The notes under the pieces: model-generated | Databases searched by the model: none | Seen by the model: only the letters and a program-made list of their open reading frames with translations | Told to the model about the DNA's origin: nothing | In this document: piece by piece, positions 8,183 through 16,546 of the stretch | Layout of the letters: every line of letters begins with the position of its first letter | Numbering within the stretch: position 1 is the stretch's first letter | Position numbers and translations under genes: made by a program | Assembly (NCBI GenBank): GCA_052117325.1 | Contig: JBQKJJ010000002.1 | Length of the DNA: 64,000 bases | Source of the DNA: CAG-964 sp902789345 | Lineage (GTDB): Bacteria > Bacillota > Clostridia > Oscillospirales > Acutalibacteraceae | Strand: one strand, 5' to 3'

Positions 8183-10276
8183 GTGAAAAAAATAATGTGT
8201 TTGTTGTATGTAATATTCTTTACACTGTTATCAATAATTACATTTTTTAATTACTCTAACTATTGCGAAATGCTTCCTTATGAAGGGCTAAAGGAAATAA
8301 GCGTAGAACAGTATTATGAACGGTATACAAATAAGGAGTATGTAAAGCTTTTAGAGGAAAAAATGGCAAGCATAAATGCCGATTTAATGTATAGAGCAAC
8401 AGACTTTTCATCAGAAAAGACCTCATATATACTGTATAAAACCAACAACAAGGATGATTTTTTTCAGAAGTTGGATTTAAAAAATAACGGAAAGATTTTA
8501 TCCCCTAATCAGTGCTTTTCAACACTATCTACAGTAAAAAACTTTGAGGTTTATCCTATGGGAATATCCTCCGCCACTTGTGATGTTACAATTGAGGATT
8601 TCAGTTATATAGAGAAATACGTGCTTAAAAGCTGTGTTTTTTACACTTCGTCTGACGATGTTTATACTGTAATGGAAGCCTTAAAAGAATTGGGACTGTT
8701 AGTTGAGCTGACAGACAGTGGCTTTGCACAAAGCATGAACGATATGCAGCAGCCGTACTTGCTGTTGTTTGTTCTTATGTGTCTTAGTATAATTTTCTAC
8801 CTTTTGTCACAGGGCAGAAAGTACGCTGTAAAAAGGATGAACGGTTATACGGCAAAGGATGTTATTGCAGAGGAATTAAAAAGGAACCTTACTGTATTTG
8901 GCGTACTGCTGTTTATTATAGAATTTGTAAACTTTTTATTGGTAAGCGTTCTATATAAAAATACTTTTACTTCTTATTTTATGTTCTCTGTTAGGGATAT
9001 ACTGCTGTCTTTTGTCGGCATACTGGCCATTTTCTTAGTTACAGCCGTTATTGTAGTGAAAACCAGCAATAATTACGGTTTGTACCTGAAGGGAAAAAGT
9101 AAAAAGAAAGCAATTTTTATAGTATCGCTTATTTCTAAAATTGCGTTTTTGATTATGCTTGTTATAAACCTGTCTATATGCTTTCAGCTTATTAATAACT
9201 CATATTCCCTGTTTGTTCAATCAAAAAACATTTCATCTGTTATTAACAACAGAGCTGCTACCAATCTTTACACAGAAAAGGTAGATTTGGATAACGAAGA
9301 TGTATATTATGAATATGTACCCAAATTTAATAAGTTTTATGACATTACTGTTGACAAGTTTGACGGTATATACATTAACAGCTTAAATTATCAAACTGCA
9401 CCGGACGGAGTAAGCTCATTTGCAGAATACAGCGGACAAAAAGAAATAATAATAGATAAGAATTATCTGTCAGTAAATCCAATACATAAAACTGACGGTA
9501 CCCTAATATCTGAAAAGGATTTTGTTGACGGAAAGCTTAATATATTGGTTTCTGAAAGCAGAGGGTACACTCAAGAAGGTTTATACGACGAGTATAATGG
9601 TCTTTTGGAGATGTACTTTGGTACTGCCAATATTAATGACCTGCATATGATTGTTTATAAAGAAAATGAAACCATAAACAGCTTTAATGCCATGGCCGGT
9701 CAAACAACACTGGGACATTTGGATAACCCCGATATTGTTATCTACGATTCTGAAATAATGACAGAAGAAATGCTTCCGGGTATGTCAAACCAGTTTTATC
9801 TTTTAAAGGTCAATACAGATGACCCTTACTCAGAATTGTTGCCATACCTAAAGCAGGCAGGAATTGAGGATGTTGTATTAGAAACACCTTTTGTTGAAAA
9901 TACATTTTCTAATGTAATAAGTAAATATGTGCAGGGTTTTGTTTATCAGTTAGCTTTTTCTATGGTTTATTTAATTTCTTCTGTTATCCTATCAATTTTT
10001 ATGGCAAAAATTTATATAGAAAATAATAAGGAAAAGATTGCAATAGAAAAGCTGTGCGGTGTGTCTTTCTTTGACATCTATAAAAAGTATATTATTTTAC
10101 TGATAGGTATTATTTTATTTTTGACTGTGGCTTGTATTATTATGAAAATATACTTTAGTATGATAATAGAGCCAATATGTCTTCTGCTTATAATCATTTT
10201 AGATTTAGTCGTATTTTTTATAACCGAAAAACGAGTAAACCGAAAAAATATTTTAAGCGTTTTGAAAGGGGAATAA
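8183..10276 (+). CDS. bacteriocin-associated integral membrane protein (DUF1430/FtsX-like permease)
   Basis: About 698 residues with an N-terminal hydrophobic segment (about 2-20), an extracytoplasmic domain, a first membrane block (about 190-340), a second large external domain, and a C-terminal three-helix block. Each membrane block is introduced by FtsX/MacB-like short cytoplasmic motifs: KYAVKRMNGYTAKDVIAEEL, and later KIAIEKLCGVSFFDIYKKY. This layout matches the BacSMFTM/DUF1430 permeases paired with lactococcin-972-type ABC proteins. The longer frame from 8141 begins inside the leader hairpin, so GTG 8183 with GGTGG upstream is preferred. The ATPase starts 2 nt downstream. The substrate is unknown and no precursor peptide gene is visible nearby. 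Confidence 0.8.
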   Translation: MKKIMCLLYVIFFTLLSIITFFNYSNYCEMLPYEGLKEISVEQYYERYTNKEYVKLLEEKMASINADLMYRATDFSSEKTSYILYKTNNKDDFFQKLDLKNNGKILSPNQCFSTLSTVKNFEVYPMGISSATCDVTIEDFSYIEKYVLKSCVFYTSSDDVYTVMEALKELGLLVELTDSGFAQSMNDMQQPYLLLFVLMCLSIIFYLLSQGRKYAVKRMNGYTAKDVIAEELKRNLTVFGVLLFIIEFVNFLLVSVLYKNTFTSYFMFSVRDILLSFVGILAIFLVTAVIVVKTSNNYGLYLKGKSKKKAIFIVSLISKIAFLIMLVINLSICFQLINNSYSLFVQSKNISSVINNRAATNLYTEKVDLDNEDVYYEYVPKFNKFYDITVDKFDGIYINSLNYQTAPDGVSSFAEYSGQKEIIIDKNYLSVNPIHKTDGTLISEKDFVDGKLNILVSESRGYTQEGLYDEYNGLLEMYFGTANINDLHMIVYKENETINSFNAMAGQTTLGHLDNPDIVIYDSEIMTEEMLPGMSNQFYLLKVNTDDPYSELLPYLKQAGIEDVVLETPFVENTFSNVISKYVQGFVYQLAFSMVYLISSVILSIFMAKIYIENNKEKIAIEKLCGVSFFDIYKKYIILLIGIILFLTVACIIMKIYFSMIIEPICLLLIIILDLVVFFITEKRVNRKNILSVLKGE

Positions 10277-10278
10277 AC

Positions 10279-10914
10279 TTGAGTATTGTTAAATTGTCAA
10301 ATATATCAAAGAGTTATGGATCAAATGTAATATTTAATGATTACTCCTTAGAAATTGAAAAAGGGGAATTTGTTATTATAACCGGTAAAAGCGGTGCAGG
10401 CAAATCTACCTTGTTAAATATTATTGGTTTGTTGGATAAGGCTGACAGCGGTGATGTTGAAATTTGTGGTATAAAAAACCCATTTTTTCAATCAAAAGAG
10501 GGCAATAAGCTTTTAAGATACCACATTTCTTATCTGTTTCAGAACTATGGGTTAATAGAGGATGAAACTGTTATAAAAAATTTAGAGGTAGGCACAAAGT
10601 ATCTAAAGTTAAGCAAAGAGCAGAAAAAGCAAAAAATAAATGAGGCCCTTAAGTCGGTTGGTCTTGAAAACTATGAAAATAAAAAGGTTTTTCAATTAAG
10701 CGGAGGTGAACAGCAAAGAGTTGCTGTTGCAAGGATTATGCTAAAGCCCTCTGAGCTGATTTTGGCAGATGAACCTACCGGCAGCTTAGATGTAGAAAAC
10801 AGAGATGTTATACTTTCACTGCTAAAATCATTAAACGAAAGCGGAAAAACTGTTGTAGTAGTTACTCATGATAAGGATATAGAAAAATGTGCAACAAGAT
10901 GTATAAGAATCTAA
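10279..10914 (+). CDS. ABC transporter ATP-binding protein, lactococcin 972-type export group
   Basis: A 211-residue ATPase that would energise the adjacent permease. It has Walker A GKSGAGKST (about 36-44), Q-loop SYLFQNYGL, signature LSGGEQQRVAVAR, Walker B LILADEPTGSLD and H-loop VVTHD. This is the MacB/LolD-like subgroup used with FtsX-type permeases. TTG 10279 was chosen: AAAGGGG sits 7 nt upstream and it follows the permease stop by 2 nt. The longer frame from 10177 would overlap the permease by 100 nt and lacks a ribosome binding site. It could export a peptide, or sense and resist one. Confidence 0.88.
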   Translation: MSIVKLSNISKSYGSNVIFNDYSLEIEKGEFVIITGKSGAGKSTLLNIIGLLDKADSGDVEICGIKNPFFQSKEGNKLLRYHISYLFQNYGLIEDETVIKNLEVGTKYLKLSKEQKKQKINEALKSVGLENYENKKVFQLSGGEQQRVAVARIMLKPSELILADEPTGSLDVENRDVILSLLKSLNESGKTVVVVTHDKDIEKCATRCIRI

Positions 10915-10950
10915 AATATATTTTTGTAGAACAAAAAGAAGGGTAATAGT

Positions 10951-11964
10951 TTGAATAATACTTTTAATAATTATGAATTTCCGGAGGAAAGGAACAATTT
11001 TTCAGTTGTAATAAATATTGTTACATGCTTTGTCTGTGGCAGTTTGGGGTTAATAACTTTTTTAAAGCTGTTGCGAATGTATAATTATGACGAATTATAC
11101 AAAGAAGGATATTTACAGCTATCGTTATTAATATTTATAGCTGCAATGTTGGCTGTTTTTTTCATCGTACGAAAGTTTGACATAGACTTTGAAAAGCCGA
11201 CAGCCGCCATACTCCTTTTGATGTCATTGGCAATAATAATTTCTTCTGTTATATTATTTTTTAATGCTTCAAATATTTTATTTTATGTTTTGGTATTTAT
11301 ACTGTTGGTTTGTGATTTGCTTCTGTGTATTCTTACACACTTGACTATTCAAACCAAGGTAATAGCCATAATTATAAGTGTGGTGTCTTTAATTACCGTA
11401 AATTCCATTGCCTGTAAAAGCCTGGAATTCAAAGCAGACCAATATTATTTTTCATTAAATAACATTTATACTTCCAACACTTCCGATAATAAAACTTACT
11501 GTAAATTTAATATTCCGGAGGAGGATTACGACAATATACAGCAATCTGTAAATGATTGTTATACACATCAGATGATGCCTATAACAAGCGTAAACGAGTG
11601 GGAAGATATGTTTGACCAGTTGTCAGTTGGAAAGGGTACGCAAAACAATGTACATGGGTTACTTTCTAACGGAAAAAATTATGATGACGCATTTTTCAAA
11701 GACAACTCTCTGTTCCTATGCTTATTACCACTTGAAAATGCAAATGATTATGTAAATATTGATAAAATTATTGTTGCAGATGGTATGACATCACTTAGGT
11801 ATACATATTATAAAAATACATCAGCCCAAGATGTGGGCAAGGGATTTATTCTTACAGTAATAACAGTTGATAAGAAAAATGAAGAGCTGTTAAAAAAGGC
11901 CTCATACATTACTGACATTGACGGAGAAACAGTGTGCAGTAGAAAAACAGTGGTTGAGGTATAA
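10951..11964 (+). CDS. membrane protein of unknown function in the ABC locus
   Basis: Not recognised. The 337 residues fall into five predicted transmembrane helices (about 17-40, 49-67, 77-100, 105-125, 130-150) and an outward-facing C-terminal domain of about 185 residues with no motif I know. It begins with TTG 10951, with AGAAGGG about 7 nt upstream, 36 nt after the ATPase gene, and ends before a terminator, so it is the last gene of the exporter locus. From position it may be an accessory or immunity component; that is inference only. Confidence 0.72.
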   Translation: MNNTFNNYEFPEERNNFSVVINIVTCFVCGSLGLITFLKLLRMYNYDELYKEGYLQLSLLIFIAAMLAVFFIVRKFDIDFEKPTAAILLLMSLAIIISSVILFFNASNILFYVLVFILLVCDLLLCILTHLTIQTKVIAIIISVVSLITVNSIACKSLEFKADQYYFSLNNIYTSNTSDNKTYCKFNIPEEDYDNIQQSVNDCYTHQMMPITSVNEWEDMFDQLSVGKGTQNNVHGLLSNGKNYDDAFFKDNSLFLCLLPLENANDYVNIDKIIVADGMTSLRYTYYKNTSAQDVGKGFILTVITVDKKNEELLKKASYITDIDGETVCSRKTVVEV

Positions 11965-11974
11965 TATTGTTAAA

Positions 11975-12010
11975 CAAAGGCTGGAAATGCAGGTACATTT
12001 TCAGCCTTTT
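11975..12010 (+). terminator. terminator of the ABC exporter locus
   Basis: AAAGGCTG pairs with CAGCCTTT, and GAAATG with CATTTT inside, 10 nt after the last stop of the locus. The following tail is short (TTTTGCG). Confidence 0.72.
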
Positions 12011-12105
12011 GCGTTGCAATTTATGCCCCCAAAAATGTCCTTTGTTTAAATAGGGATTAGTTTTGCTTGGTGTTATACTGCAAACTGGAATTTAGATAAA
12101 AGGTG

Positions 12106-12114
12106 TGATATAAT
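12106..12114 (+). promoter_or_regulatory. extended -10 promoter of the EamA-luxS unit
   Basis: TGA followed by TATAAT (12109-12114), 34 nt before ATG 12148. Only a weak -35 (TGGAAT) lies at 17 bp. Confidence 0.6.
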
Positions 12115-12147
12115 GTATATTAGTTTGATAAAAGAGGGCGTTACGCA

Positions 12148-13059
12148 ATGAGTAGTTGGAAAAATATGAAACCGCTGAACAAGGGAATAATTTTAATTAT
12201 ACTGTCAGCGTTTTTCTTTGCGCTGATGATGATGTTTGTAAGGCTGGCAGGCGACCTGCCCTCTATACAAAAAAGCTTTTTCAGAAATTTTGTAGCCTTT
12301 TTCTTTGCAGGCGCAATATTGATAAAAAATCACACCAGCTTAAAACTGCCAAAGAAAACCTTTGTGCCGCTTTTTTTAAGGTCACTGTTCGGCACACTGG
12401 GTATATTGTGTAACTTTTACGCACTTGACCACCTAGACCTGGCAGACGCCTCTATTCTTAACAAGATGTCGCCGTTTTTTGCCATTGTTTTCAGTATTTT
12501 TCTTTTAAAAGAAAAAATAAAGCCGGTGCAAATGTTTATTGTAACAGGTGCGTTAGTGGGTGCTATGTGCGTTGTTAAACCAAGCTTTTCAAATGTTTCA
12601 ACAATTCCGGCATTGCTTGCCCTGTGCGGCGGTATGTGTGCCGGATTGGCATATACATTTGTTAGAATGTTAGGACAAAGAGGAGTAAAAGGGCCGGTTA
12701 TTGTGTGCTTTTTCTCCGGTTTTTCATGTTTGGTAACACTGCCGTTTTTGATTTTTAATTTTACACCAATGTCGCTTGTACAGCTGGCTATGCTTATTTT
12801 GGCCGGACTAAGTGCCGCCGGAGGACAGTTTACCATAACCTCTGCATACTGCTATGCACCGGCAAAAGATGTTTCAGTGTATGATTATTCGCAAATCATT
12901 TTCACCGCCGCAATAGGCTTTATTGTGTTTGGTCAAATTCCCGACTGGTTAAGCTGGGTTGGCTATGTAATAATTTGCCTAATGGCTGTGCTTATGTTTA
13001 TATACAATAAAAAACGAGATAAAAAAGCTGAGGCTTTGAAGAAAGTAAAGGAGAATTAA
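12148..13059 (+). CDS. EamA family (DMT superfamily) transporter
   Basis: A 303-residue inner-membrane permease with ten predicted helices arranged as two EamA repeats (about residues 10-140 and 155-290). The family-typical signatures are ALDHLDLADASILNKMSPFF, VGAMCVVKPSF and a C-terminal ITSAYCYAPAKDVSVYDYSQ. Substrates of such drug/metabolite transporters range from amino acids to nucleosides; none can be named here. It ends 2 nt before luxS, so the two are probably co-transcribed. Confidence 0.9.
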   Translation: MSSWKNMKPLNKGIILIILSAFFFALMMMFVRLAGDLPSIQKSFFRNFVAFFFAGAILIKNHTSLKLPKKTFVPLFLRSLFGTLGILCNFYALDHLDLADASILNKMSPFFAIVFSIFLLKEKIKPVQMFIVTGALVGAMCVVKPSFSNVSTIPALLALCGGMCAGLAYTFVRMLGQRGVKGPVIVCFFSGFSCLVTLPFLIFNFTPMSLVQLAMLILAGLSAAGGQFTITSAYCYAPAKDVSVYDYSQIIFTAAIGFIVFGQIPDWLSWVGYVIICLMAVLMFIYNKKRDKKAEALKKVKEN

Positions 13060-13061
13060 CT

Positions 13062-13523
13062 ATGAAAAAAATTGCAAGCTTTACTATTAACCACGACACC
13101 CTTACAGAGGGCATTTATACATCAAGAATAGACGGTGACATTGTTACCTACGACATTCGTATGCGCAAGCCAAACAACGGCAATTATTTGGAAACAGGCG
13201 CACTGCATACCGTAGAGCACCTATTTGCCACATATGTGCGCAACAGCCCTTATGCTGACAGCATAATCTACTTTGGACCAATGGGCTGCAGAACAGGCTG
13301 TTATTTAATTGTAAGAGACAGCCTAAAGCCACAGCAGGTAATAGACCTTGTAAAGGAAACCTTTGAGTTTATTCGAGATTATGAGGGTGAAATTCCGGGA
13401 GATAAAAAGGAAGAATGCGGAAACTACCTTGACCACGACCTTCACGGTGCAAAGGCTGAGGGTAAAACTATGTGCAGAGTGCTAAACGACTGGACTGTAG
13501 AAGACTTAAAGTATAAAGACTGA
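13062..13523 (+). CDS. luxS: S-ribosylhomocysteine lyase (autoinducer-2 synthesis)
   Basis: Cleaves S-ribosylhomocysteine into homocysteine and DPD, the precursor of autoinducer-2, in the activated methyl cycle. At 153 residues it is of standard length. The metal site HTVEH and the GPMGCRTGCY segment with the catalytic cysteine are present, along with a terminal ECGNYLDHDL stretch carrying the third ligand region. AAGGAG precedes ATG 13062. The nucleosidase gene (mtnN/pfs) is not adjacent; the neighbour is the EamA transporter. Confidence 0.96.
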   Translation: MKKIASFTINHDTLTEGIYTSRIDGDIVTYDIRMRKPNNGNYLETGALHTVEHLFATYVRNSPYADSIIYFGPMGCRTGCYLIVRDSLKPQQVIDLVKETFEFIRDYEGEIPGDKKEECGNYLDHDLHGAKAEGKTMCRVLNDWTVEDLKYKD

Positions 13524-13608
13524 TTATCTGCATTTCATACCGACTGTAAAGCCGATATAAAAAATGCACTTTATAAACTGTAAATTTTGGGTTATATGAG
13601 GTGATATT

Positions 13609-14313
13609 GTGAATAAAAAGCAAAAAGCTATGACACCTCCGCACAAAACACTGCATATAGGCTTAATTATGGCGGCGTCAGGAGGGTTTATTGACGCATA
13701 TACATACATTACCCGTGGCGGAGTATTTGCTTTTGCACAAACAGGCAACATAATATTTATGGGAATAAACCTAACAGAGGGCAATTTTGTAACCTGCCTA
13801 ATGTACGCCGTACCTATAGCGGCTTATTTTGTGGGCGTGTTTATTACCGACTATCTTAATACCAAAATTACCCGAAACAGGGTAGTTACCATTGAAGTTA
13901 TAACCATAGCTGCTGAAATACTGTTGCTTGTTTTGGTAGGCTGTATGCCGGCGTGGGTGCCTAACATAATAGTTACGCTTGCGGTATCTTTTTTAAGTGC
14001 CATACAGGTGCAAAGCTTTAGGGCGATTTACAACACCCCATACGCCTGCACAATGTGTACAGGTAATCTGCGAAGCTCTGCTGAAAGGCTCCGTAAATAT
14101 TTTTCCACTAAAGAAAAGGAACACTTTACACACTTTTTGCGTTACACAGCAATAAACACTGCCTTTTTTACCGGCGCCGCAGTAGGAACATTTTTCAGTA
14201 ATTTAATCCACGAAAAAGCGGCCTTTGTAGTGTGCCTAATGCTTAGCTCATCATTATTTATGATAGTAACCACAAGGCGTAAAAAGATCAATTTATCTCA
14301 CTTTGAAAAATAA
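13609..14313 (+). CDS. YoaK family (DUF1275) membrane protein
   Basis: A 234-residue integral membrane protein with about six helices. Its N-terminal GLIMAASGGFIDAYTYITRG, followed by VFAFAQTGNIIFMGI, is the hallmark of DUF1275/YoaK proteins, and SAIQVQSFR and CTMCTGNLRS are also typical. The molecular role of the family is not established. The GTG at 13609 follows GAGGTGAT. The 85 nt after luxS hold nothing recognisable. Confidence 0.88.
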   Translation: MNKKQKAMTPPHKTLHIGLIMAASGGFIDAYTYITRGGVFAFAQTGNIIFMGINLTEGNFVTCLMYAVPIAAYFVGVFITDYLNTKITRNRVVTIEVITIAAEILLLVLVGCMPAWVPNIIVTLAVSFLSAIQVQSFRAIYNTPYACTMCTGNLRSSAERLRKYFSTKEKEHFTHFLRYTAINTAFFTGAAVGTFFSNLIHEKAAFVVCLMLSSSLFMIVTTRRKKINLSHFEK

Positions 14314-14337
14314 CATAAATCAGCTTTGTAGCAGTTT

Positions 14338-14380
14338 AAATTGTCCCCTGTGCAAATCAAGACAGACAGAGGCAATTTTT
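14338..14380 (+). terminator. terminator downstream of the YoaK-like gene
   Basis: AAATTG ... CCCCTGT pairs imperfectly with ACAGAGG ... CAATTT and is followed by a T run, 24 nt after the stop. Confidence 0.6.
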
Positions 14381-14456
14381 CTACGAGATAATTGTTATGG
14401 AATCTTTTCCCTTACCTTACATTTATTACAATATTTAATTGCTTAACAAACGACAC

Positions 14457-14500
14457 AAAAGTACAGCCACAGTTTAAACAAAACTGCAACTGTACTTTTT
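14457..14500. terminator. bidirectional terminator at the strand switch
   Basis: AAAAGTACAG pairs with CTGTACTTTT, with an inner ACAGTTT/AACTG pair, and T-rich tails both ways. It separates the + strand left block from the - strand genes to the right. Confidence 0.75.
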
Positions 14501-14545
14501 ATTTTCTGTATTTAACAAAATATGGTTATTATACTAACCAAAGAA

Positions 14546-14580
14546 AAAGGTTCACAGCTTGCTAAAAGCCGTAAACCTTT
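14546..14580 (-). terminator. terminator of the Ser/Asp-repeat gene
   Basis: AAAGGTT and AAACCTTT arms with an inner GCTT/AAGC pair; read on the - strand the hairpin ends in CCTTTTTC, 50 nt after the stop of the gene. Confidence 0.65.
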
Positions 14581-14629
14581 AAATCTATTTATTTGCCCCA
14601 TAGTTTACTTACAAAGAATTGCATACTGC

Positions 14630-15322
14630 TTATTCGGCGTCAGATGTAATTGTAAGGTGCTTGCCTACATACTTGCCGTTTTCGTCCTTTTCAACGGTAA
14701 CCTCGGCCTTTTTATCGCCTGCGTCGTTTGAATACTTAACAGTAAACTCAAACAGATATACTCCGTCTTTTTCTGTAAATTTGTCATTGTATGTAATGTC
14801 AGATATTGTATCGTGCTTTTCAACTCTCTCTGCACAGTAAGCGTTAGCTGCGTCAAGTGCAAGCTCTTCGTCGCTCTTGCTTGCGTCGTCGCTGTCACTG
14901 CTTGAACTGTCTGAACTGTCAGAAGAACTGCTGTCACTGTCGCTGTCAGAAGAATCACTGTCACTGCTTGAACTGTCTGAACTGTCAGAGGAACTGCTAT
15001 CACTGTCACTATCAGAAGAATCACTGTCACTGCTTGAACTGTCTGAAGAACTGCTATCACTGTCGCTGTCTGAAGAACTGCTTGAACTGTCTGAAATGTC
15101 AGAGGAGCTGCTGTCACTACTTGAACTGTCAGAAGAACTACCGTCATTGCTCATTTGAGAAACAGATGTACTGCCTGTTTCTGTACCATCACTCTTTTCA
15201 GGCTTTGCGCTTGTCACAAAAAGCAATACAATTATAGCAATAACCAAAACTATAGCAATAACACCTATTGCCGCATAGGTGCCGTCTGAAATTCTTTCTT
15301 TTATACCCGGCTTATTGTTCAC
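14630..15322 (-). CDS. membrane-anchored Ser/Asp-repeat protein
   Basis: 230 residues in three parts: a short cytoplasmic start and one transmembrane helix (VIAIVLVIAIIVLLFVT, about 20-37), a low-complexity Ser/Asp stretch (about 58-150) resembling the SD linkers of surface adhesins, and a C-terminal globular domain of about 75 residues (from LALDAANAYCAE) resembling small secreted PepSY/cystatin-like folds, a loose impression only. There is no LPXTG sorting signal, so it is held by the N-terminal helix with the C-terminal domain outside. The Ser/Asp part is coded by 66 bp repeats. A good ribosome binding site (GGAGGT) precedes ATG 15322. Function unknown; the acidic linker may bind calcium or span the wall. 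Confidence 0.82.
   Translation of the reverse strand: MNNKPGIKERISDGTYAAIGVIAIVLVIAIIVLLFVTSAKPEKSDGTETGSTSVSQMSNDGSSSDSSSSDSSSSDISDSSSSSSDSDSDSSSSDSSSSDSDSSDSDSDSSSSDSSDSSSSDSDSSDSDSDSSSSDSSDSSSSDSDDASKSDEELALDAANAYCAERVEKHDTISDITYNDKFTEKDGVYLFEFTVKYSNDAGDKKAEVTVEKDENGKYVGKHLTITSDAE
14896..15093 (-). repeat. 66 bp tandem repeats coding the Ser/Asp linker
   Basis: The sequence CACTGCTTGAACTGTCTGAA begins at 14896, 14962 and 15028, an exact 66 bp period (22 codons), with a decayed further copy to about 15140. Copies differ by a few substitutions and small in-frame changes, so linker length probably varies between strains. Confidence 0.82.
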
Positions 15323-15753
15323 AAAAATACCTCCTGTAAATAGAGCTGTGCTGTTGCCTTTTCACAGCCTAAAAACACTACTTATATTCTATATTTTACC
15401 AACAACTTTGTCAATACAAAGCTAAAAATTAACTGCTATTAATTTAAAAAAGCATTAAATAATCTACAATTTTGCAAACAAAAGACAGCCGCACCCGGGC
15501 CGGTACGACTGCCTTTTGTTTAATGGAATTTATATAAGACAAAATATTCAAATTTAGGAACAAAAAGTATGTTAAAAAAATAACTTACTTACTGTAACTA
15601 TATTGTACTACAAAGATTTTTAAAAATCCAGTGTATTTGTTATATTTTTGTCAATTCGTTTAAACTGCACAATACAGCACACACAAATACAGCATACTGC
15701 CCTACCCTAGTTGTGTAATGGTTTGACAATATGCTAAATGACGGTAAATAATA
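15323..15753. other. 431 bp gene-free stretch with one terminator
   Basis: No supported gene. It holds the 5' region of the Ser/Asp-repeat gene (to about 15420), the hairpin at 15476-15521, and AT-rich sequence (15540-15750) in which nothing recognisable was seen. Confidence 0.6.
15476..15521 (-). terminator. terminator downstream of the SAP-domain gene
   Basis: AAACAAAAG and CTTTTGTTT arms with inner CAG/CTG and CCGG pairs. It lies 233 nt beyond the stop of the SAP-domain gene, in line with transcription from the right; tails allow either direction. Confidence 0.6.
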
Positions 15754-16332
15754 TTACTTTTTCAGAGCCTCCAGGTCGGCTTTTTCGTAGCGGTTATGCC
15801 CTGGCAGGGATTTTTTATATTTCCAACACTTAATTGCGTCATCTAAACTTTTTCCGTGGTTATCTTCAAAAAAATCCCGTATATAGGTGTTGTACTCAAA
15901 CTGCTTATCAATTTTAGTTTTTCCCTTTTTCTTATCCTCAAGAATTTGGTAATAGGCATTAATTGCGTCTTTATATGTTTTTCCGCTATTACTTTTAAGC
16001 CACTTTTGAAAGCCAACATTAAAAGAAAAGCTGCTGCCTATATTCTCTTTAAAAAATGCTCTGTGTTTTTCGGAGCATACAAAATTTTCTTCAATAGGAG
16101 TATCCATATTTATTACAGATATTGCAGAGGCTGATTTTTTACGGGACTTTGTTGCCGGCAAAATTTTGCCGGTATCAAGAAAATGTGCAATGCGGCGGGT
16201 TATATCCGGTTTTCCCCCTGATGTTGGCAGTCCGTTTTCTCTGCAAAATGCAACCAATTCTTCCTTTAAATAATAAAACTGCAAAAAAGTCTTGCTGTCT
16301 AAGCTTTTATCCAAAGCAGGTCTTTCGTTCAT
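15754..16332 (-). CDS. SAP domain-containing protein (DUF6434 type)
   Basis: 192 residues. The N-terminal part has an SAP-like helix-turn-helix (LKEELVAFCRENGLPTSGGK ... ITRRIAHFL, about 22-53), a fold that binds AT-rich DNA. The C-terminal part has two similar helical segments, FQKWLKSNSGKTYKDAINAY and YIRDFFEDNHGKSLDDAIKC, that look like an internal duplication. The context resembles the clostridial DUF6434/SAP proteins, which are cytoplasmic and uncharacterised. The ATG at 16332 follows GGGAGAAAAAAT. It has no obvious operon partner. Confidence 0.8.
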   Translation of the reverse strand: MNERPALDKSLDSKTFLQFYYLKEELVAFCRENGLPTSGGKPDITRRIAHFLDTGKILPATKSRKKSASAISVINMDTPIEENFVCSEKHRAFFKENIGSSFSFNVGFQKWLKSNSGKTYKDAINAYYQILEDKKKGKTKIDKQFEYNTYIRDFFEDNHGKSLDDAIKCWKYKKSLPGHNRYEKADLEALKK

Positions 16333-16449
16333 ATTTTTTCTCCCATTTACAGGCTAATTTATACTTAGGTTATTATAGAACATTTGTTCTTGCTTGTCAA
16401 GTCTTGGTATAATTATGTTTTACTTTATAATGTTATTTTTTGCGTAAAA

Positions 16450-16492
16450 AACTCCCTACCACATAATGCACTTTAGTGGCAGGGGGCTTTTT
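16450..16492. terminator. terminator after the AraC/GyrI gene
   Basis: CTCCCTACCAC pairs with GTGGCAGGGGG; both sides carry A/T runs, so it can stop the - strand regulator transcript (stop at 16547) and also the opposite strand. Confidence 0.7.
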
Positions 16493-16546
16493 GATTACAC
16501 AAGTTGCAAATTTTCTTACTTTTGCATAAATAGGCTTTTAATTTTA

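Noticed and set aside
8070..8186. A 38-codon open frame with GTG start through the leader hairpin of the ABC locus
   Set aside because: It begins almost at the predicted transcription start with no ribosome binding site, and the hairpin explains the sequence better. A leader peptide cannot be excluded but is not supported.
14857..15237. Long + strand frames rich in Cys/His or Leu/Ser opposite the Ser/Asp-repeat gene
   Set aside because: They are mirror products of the 66 bp repeats; no start signal, and composition follows from the repeat.
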